64,000 bases of DNA, taken from Terriglobia bacterium (GTDB lineage: Bacteria > Acidobacteriota > Terriglobia > Bryobacterales > Bryobacteraceae). The notes under the pieces are model-generated. The model was not told the DNA's origin and did not search any database. It saw only the letters and a list, made by a program, of their open reading frames with translations. Below are positions 60,248 to 64,000 of the stretch, in pieces (the first letter of the stretch is position 1; every line of letters starts with the position of its first letter). Position numbers and translations under genes: made by a program. Location of the stretch: NCBI GenBank assembly GCA_020073445.1, contig JAIQFE010000027.1:1-64000 (forward strand), read 5' to 3'.

Positions 60248-61010
60248 TCTGAAGCTCGAGATTGGCACGCTGTATGCGTTCCTTCTCGTGCTGGTGCGCG
60301 TCTCGGGCGTGTTTGTGTTCGTGCCATTGCCGGGCATCAACGCGGGCCCAGGGATCATTCGCGTCGCGCTCTCGGCTAGCATCACTCTGGCCCTGATGCC
60401 GTTGTGGCCCGCGATCCCCTCCGCGGGTTTGAGTTTCGGAACGCTGGTGGGATGGATACTGGCCGAGGCCGGACTGGGCATCGGCGTGGGAATCGCCGTC
60501 GCGTTTCTGGCGGAAATATTTCAGATGGGCGCCCAGATTCTCAGCCTGCAAGCTGGATATTCGTTCGCGTCCACCATCGATCCCACCTCCGGCGCCGATT
60601 CCAGCGTTTTGCTGGCTATCGCCCAGACGTCCGCGGGCCTGTTGTTCTTCGCCACCGGCCTGGACCACCAGGTTTTGCAGGCTTTCGCGCAGAGCCTTCG
60701 CGTACATCCTCCGGGTCAAGTGGTGCTCAACGCCTCAATGCTTAATCAGGTGGTGCAGACGGGCTCGGTGATGTTCAGCACCGGCCTGCGCCTGGTTCTT
60801 CCGATACTGGCGATGCTGCTGATCGTGGACATTTCGCTGGCCCTGCTCGGACGGCTGAATTCGCAACTGCAGCTCATCACGCTGGCGTTCCCCATCAAGA
60901 TGCTGGTGTCGCTGGCGCTGCTGGCGTGGTTGGTGCTGGTATTTCCGCAGGTGCTCACGCAGGCTTCGGCTCCCATTTTGCGCCTGATCCGACAACTTCT
61001 CCTCGGTTGA
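60237..61010 (+). CDS. fliR: Flagellar export apparatus protein FliR
   Basis: A 257-residue protein with six hydrophobic helices and the family marks LLVLVRVSGVFVFVPLPG, AEIFQMGAQILSLQAGYSFASTIDP and LLIVDISLALLGRLNSQLQLITLAFPIKMLVSLALLAWL. FliR completes the export gate. Followed by flhB three bases after its stop. Confidence 0.95.
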   Translation: MGTDLKLEIGTLYAFLLVLVRVSGVFVFVPLPGINAGPGIIRVALSASITLALMPLWPAIPSAGLSFGTLVGWILAEAGLGIGVGIAVAFLAEIFQMGAQILSLQAGYSFASTIDPTSGADSSVLLAIAQTSAGLLFFATGLDHQVLQAFAQSLRVHPPGQVVLNASMLNQVVQTGSVMFSTGLRLVLPILAMLLIVDISLALLGRLNSQLQLITLAFPIKMLVSLALLAWLVLVFPQVLTQASAPILRLIRQLLLG

Positions 61011-61013
61011 GAT

Positions 61014-62075
61014 ATGGCAGGCGATTCGCACAGTAAAACAGAAAAGCCCTCACCCCGGCGGCTCCACAAAGCCCGCGAGGAAGGGAAGTTTCCGGCCTCG
61101 CGCGAACTGGTGGCCGCTACCCAGTTCATCGTGTTCATCGTCATCGCCTTCGCCTGGTTCCCAGGCTGGATGAGCACCATGAAGGCCATGCTGCGAACGT
61201 CCTTGAGCGAGTCTTTCCATGCCGATCTGAGTGTCGCCACCTTTCCCGGCATCGCTTCCACGTTGCTTCAGCGCGCGTTCGTCCCGCTGTCCGTGATCGG
61301 TGGACTGACCGTACTCCTGACGCTGAGCGTCCACTTGGCTGTCACCAAGTTTGGCTTCAGCTTCGAAAAACTCACGCCCGATTTCGGCCGCTTCAACCCC
61401 GTAGGCAAGATCAAGAACATGGCCTTCCAGGGCCCCATGGCGCTGGTGCAGGCTTCCGCGATGCTGGTGCTGTTTGCGGCGGTGATCGTCTCCATCGCCC
61501 GGCAAAATGCCGACCTCCTTCTCACCTTGCCGTTCATGAGCCTGGACACGGGACTCCTCAAAGTCGGCGCATCCATCAAGGACATCCTGTGGAAAGCGGC
61601 GGCGGTGTTTCTGGTGTTCGGCTTGATCGACCTGGTCCGGCAGAAACGCAAATTCATGAAGGACCTCCGCATGACCAAGCAGGAGGTCAAGCAGGAATCC
61701 AAGGAAAACGAAGGGAGCCCGCTCATCAAGGGCAAGATTCGGCGATTACAGCGCGATCTCGCGCGCCGCCGCATGATGCAGAACGTCGCCACGGCGACGG
61801 CAGTGATCGTGAACCCGACCCACTATGCCGTGGCCCTGCGTTACGACCACGAAACCATGGCCACGCCCATGGTGGTGGCCAAGGGCAAGAACTACCTGGC
61901 GCTGCGCATCCGGCAACGCGCCCTGGAGAACAACATCCCGCTGGTGGAGAATCCGCCGCTGGCGCAGGCTCTGTACAAGGGCGTGGATGTGGGCAAGGAG
62001 ATTCCGGCCCATCTCTATCGCGCGGTGGCGGAAGTGCTGGCCTACATCTACCGCCTGACGCGGGCGCGTCGGTAA
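61014..62075 (+). CDS. flhB: Flagellar export specificity switch protein FlhB
   Basis: A 353-residue FlhB with four membrane helices (about 33-52, 90-110, 140-160, 190-205) and a cytoplasmic domain carrying the self-cleavage site NPTH at 267-270, where the bond after Asn267 is cut. The N-terminal KTEKPSPRRLHKAREEGKFPASRELV is also typical. FlhB with FliK switches export from hook to filament substrates, and both are in the same operon here. flhA is not seen in the window. Confidence 0.97.
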   Translation: MAGDSHSKTEKPSPRRLHKAREEGKFPASRELVAATQFIVFIVIAFAWFPGWMSTMKAMLRTSLSESFHADLSVATFPGIASTLLQRAFVPLSVIGGLTVLLTLSVHLAVTKFGFSFEKLTPDFGRFNPVGKIKNMAFQGPMALVQASAMLVLFAAVIVSIARQNADLLLTLPFMSLDTGLLKVGASIKDILWKAAAVFLVFGLIDLVRQKRKFMKDLRMTKQEVKQESKENEGSPLIKGKIRRLQRDLARRRMMQNVATATAVIVNPTHYAVALRYDHETMATPMVVAKGKNYLALRIRQRALENNIPLVENPPLAQALYKGVDVGKEIPAHLYRAVAEVLAYIYRLTRARR

Positions 62076-62121
62076 TCAATGTGTTAAATGTTCTCTCTCG
62101 TTTAGCCGATGGATACGTAGA

Positions 62122-62718
62122 ATGTGGTGGTTAGCGATTCTCCTCGTCCAGGACGTTCACGCGCAGCAGTCTGAACGGGTCCGCACGTCGATGGCTGCGT
62201 CGCTCGCCAAGCAGCGGGCTTCGATCGATCAGCAGATCAAGTTCATCAAGTCCCCGGTACCTCCGGCCATTCCGCCTTCCTTCGCGGTTTCATCCTTCTC
62301 CGTGCCGCCACCAGTAGCCTATGCCTGCGAGCCGGTGGCCCAACCCGAACTCAGCAAAATGATCGACAACGTGGCTCGCGAACACAGCATCGATCCGGCC
62401 TTGGTGCGGGAAGTGGCGCGCCAGGAATCGGCCTTTCGTCCGTGCGCGGTTTCTCCTAAGGGCGCGGAGGGTCTTATGCAACTGATGCCCGCCACGCAAG
62501 CGCAGCTCGATGTGCGCGATCCGTTCAATCCGCAAGAGAGCCTTTCGGCCGGCGCGAAGCTGTTGAAGCAGTTGCTCGACCGCTATCATGGCGATCTGGC
62601 TCTGGCGCTCAGTGCCTACAATGCCGGAATGACTCGCGTGGACAAAACGTTTGCTGTGCCTGAGATTCCCGAAACCAAGGGTTACGTGACCGGCATCCTC
62701 GGCCGTCTGGGCAAGTAG
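62122..62718 (+). CDS. Exported lytic transglycosylase (SLT domain)
   Basis: A 198-residue protein with a signal-like N-terminus (LAILLVQDVHAQ) and a family 1 transglycosylase domain: catalytic Glu102 in VAREVARQESAFRP-type context, then SPKGAEGLMQLMPATQAQLDVRDPFNPQESLSAGAKLLKQLLDRYHGDLALALSAYNAG. It cuts the glycan strands of peptidoglycan. Its place after flhB, together with a hydrolase-less FlgJ, suggests it opens the wall for the rod. That role is inference. Confidence 0.88.
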   Translation: MWWLAILLVQDVHAQQSERVRTSMAASLAKQRASIDQQIKFIKSPVPPAIPPSFAVSSFSVPPPVAYACEPVAQPELSKMIDNVAREHSIDPALVREVARQESAFRPCAVSPKGAEGLMQLMPATQAQLDVRDPFNPQESLSAGAKLLKQLLDRYHGDLALALSAYNAGMTRVDKTFAVPEIPETKGYVTGILGRLGK

Positions 62719-62733
62719 TTGAATCTCTGACGG

Positions 62734-63987
62734 CTAGCTGGACGATACCGGCTGAGTGGGAGTTCGCAGGGACCGGATAATGATCCTGAGGTCGAAGCCT
62801 GGCGACAGGTTCGCCGTGTAGTACAGGTCGTATTCCAGTTCCAGCAGTGCGTCCGCCTCCGGAAAATGGATCTGAGCCCAGCCGGTTAAGCCCGGCCGAA
62901 CTGTTAACCGTTCCGCATAATACGGAATGTGCCGGGCCAGTTCCGTTGCGAATTCCACGCGCTTTGGCCGTGGACCCACCAGCGACATTTCGCCTCGCAC
63001 CACGTTCACCAGCTGCGGCAGGCCTTCCAGTCTCATTTTTCGAATCAGCCGTCCCAGCCACGACCGCGAGTTGAACCTTAGCAGAGTGAACGGAATGTTG
63101 TTGAATCCGGAACATCGCCATCGCTGAAAAACGGGTTGCGACGGCGCCGTCATCTTCAACGCGATCATCAATAGCAATAGCAGCGGTAGCGCTACGATCA
63201 ACAGCACAAGCACGGCCAGATTCGAATAGATGGACTGAATGGCCAGATTCTGGCGCTTCGGCGTCAGTTCGCCGAACATTAACCGGGGGGGACGCAGATG
63301 GCGGGTTGAGATTCGTTCCAGGGCCGATTCGTAGAACTCCGCGACACTCTCGATCGCTACTCCGCCGGAACGCAACTCCAGCAGCAAAGCCGTTGGCAGC
63401 TCGCGCTTGGACTCCGGTACTACGATGTAGTCCGGGTGATGCTCTTTGATGGCGCCTGTCAGAGCATTCGAATCCTCCAAGGGGCCGAATATCTGATAAC
63501 GGCGGAACATCCGCGAGCGCGCAACGGCCTCAAAAACGGGGTCAGCGTCCAGCAGCAGGATTTTCAGCGGTGCGCGGGAGGCCGGCACCACCAGTCCGAA
63601 GAGCCAGTACCATGCAGTCAGAAGTACTGCACACAGCCCGCTGGCGATCAGCATGGCCTCCGGCGTCACTGAGATGATTCGCGCGTACGAGAGGAACGCT
63701 TCTATCAGGAATCCGGCTCCCAGCGCGAGGGATATCTGCCGGAGCCTATCCGTCAGCGAATCCCATTGCTGCGGGTCACCGATCTCGAGACACACAGCCA
63801 CGCACGCGACCGCGAAAGCCAGCGAGCCCAGGGAACTCCACAGGTCCAGCTGCAGGTTGAGCCAAAAGTCGTCTCCCCAGATCACATACTGAGCGGCGGC
63901 AAAAGATAGAGCCACCAGGATGATATCGCCGATACGGAAGATGCGCCGGTTGGAGTGGCGGGGTCTGGAGCGCAGCGCGGTAGCCAA
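62734..63987 (-). CDS. Polyprenyl-phosphate sugar transferase (bacterial sugar transferase family)
   Basis: A 417-residue enzyme with four N-terminal helices (about 20-150), a central soluble part, a further helix (about 245-270, LAVLVLLIVALPLLLLLMIAL) and the C-terminal transferase domain: QPVFQRWRCSGFNN, LRKMRLEGLPQLVNVVRGEMSLVGPRPKRVEF and YAERLTVRPGLTGWAQIHFPEADALLELEYDLYY. Such WbaP/PssY-like enzymes place the first sugar phosphate on undecaprenyl phosphate for exopolysaccharide or O-antigen. It is convergent with the transglycosylase and starts 13 bases from the window end. Confidence 0.92.
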   Translation of the reverse strand: MATALRSRPRHSNRRIFRIGDIILVALSFAAAQYVIWGDDFWLNLQLDLWSSLGSLAFAVACVAVCLEIGDPQQWDSLTDRLRQISLALGAGFLIEAFLSYARIISVTPEAMLIASGLCAVLLTAWYWLFGLVVPASRAPLKILLLDADPVFEAVARSRMFRRYQIFGPLEDSNALTGAIKEHHPDYIVVPESKRELPTALLLELRSGGVAIESVAEFYESALERISTRHLRPPRLMFGELTPKRQNLAIQSIYSNLAVLVLLIVALPLLLLLMIALKMTAPSQPVFQRWRCSGFNNIPFTLLRFNSRSWLGRLIRKMRLEGLPQLVNVVRGEMSLVGPRPKRVEFATELARHIPYYAERLTVRPGLTGWAQIHFPEADALLELEYDLYYTANLSPGFDLRIIIRSLRTPTQPVSSS

Positions 63988-64000
63988 AAACGCAGTCTAA

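Overview
The window is GC-rich bacterial chromosome with dense, mostly operonic coding. It appears to come from a diderm, flagellated, hopanoid-making soil bacterium of the Acidobacteriota, most like the Solibacter/Bryobacterales group. That placement is inference. It rests on an MsbA/heptosyltransferase-type envelope operon, FlgA/FlgH/FlgI (P- and L-ring) flagellar genes, hpnJ/hpnI, TonB receptor remains, M13 peptidase, DUF4097 and TPR secreted proteins, and many small palindromic repeats. No rRNA, tRNA, CRISPR array or prophage was seen. The only mobile-element gene is one IS200-like (RAYT-type) transposase.

Layout. (1) 1-8.6 kb: the tail of a family 2 glycosyltransferase, then a long minus-strand operon reading, in transcription order, coiled-coil membrane protein, Trm112-like protein, GT9, MsbA-like ABC exporter, YicC, Gmk, RpoZ, CoaBC, type 4 UDG and Tmk. 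(2) 8.7-15.3 kb: an M13 peptidase, a FliA-type sigma factor, and a minus-strand four-gene ECF sigma / zinc-finger anti-sigma with HEAT-like repeats / DUF4097 / double-PDZ operon. (3) 15.3-20.8 kb: ribosomal protein S1, RseP, Dxr and a 3-hydroxyisobutyrate dehydrogenase-like enzyme. (4) 20.9-30.1 kb: small unknown genes, a cystathionine gamma-synthase-like PLP enzyme, a 73-bp tandem hairpin array, a BON protein, RecA, a TPR protein, a DUF465 protein, RimI-like GNAT, an MFS transporter and a secreted unknown. (5) 30.2-39.0 kb: an exported unknown, ComEC, another exported protein, the hopanoid cluster hpnJ-EamA-EamA-hpnI, the RAYT with a REP pair, and an exported double-VOC protein. (6) 39.1-46.8 kb: Dcd, GAPDH, a 3'-truncated TonB receptor lying against an isocitrate dehydrogenase gene, a LiaF-like/LytS/LytTR signalling trio and ThiG. 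(7) 47-49.6 kb: cpaB-tadB-tadC Flp pilus genes. (8) 50.3-62.7 kb: a divergent flagellar region, flgF-G-A-H-I-J on minus and fliK-flgD-flgE-fliN-fliO-fliP-fliQ-fliR-flhB plus a lytic transglycosylase on plus. (9) 62.7-64 kb: a polyprenyl-phosphate sugar transferase.

How they fit together: three envelope themes recur. The first is outer-membrane glycolipid and hopanoid assembly (GT9, MsbA, HpnI/HpnJ, sugar transferase). The second is envelope sensing (ECF/anti-sigma/DUF4097/PDZ, LiaF-like/LytS/LytTR, RseP). The third is surface machinery (flagellum with its sigma factor 39 kb away, Flp pilus). Housekeeping genes (tmk, gmk, coaBC, rpoZ, rpsA, dxr, recA, gap, dcd, thiG) are interspersed. The strongest candidates for something undescribed are the ECF/HEAT anti-sigma operon, the two half-size EamA genes inside the hopanoid cluster, and the tandem hairpin array at 23.06-23.23 kb.
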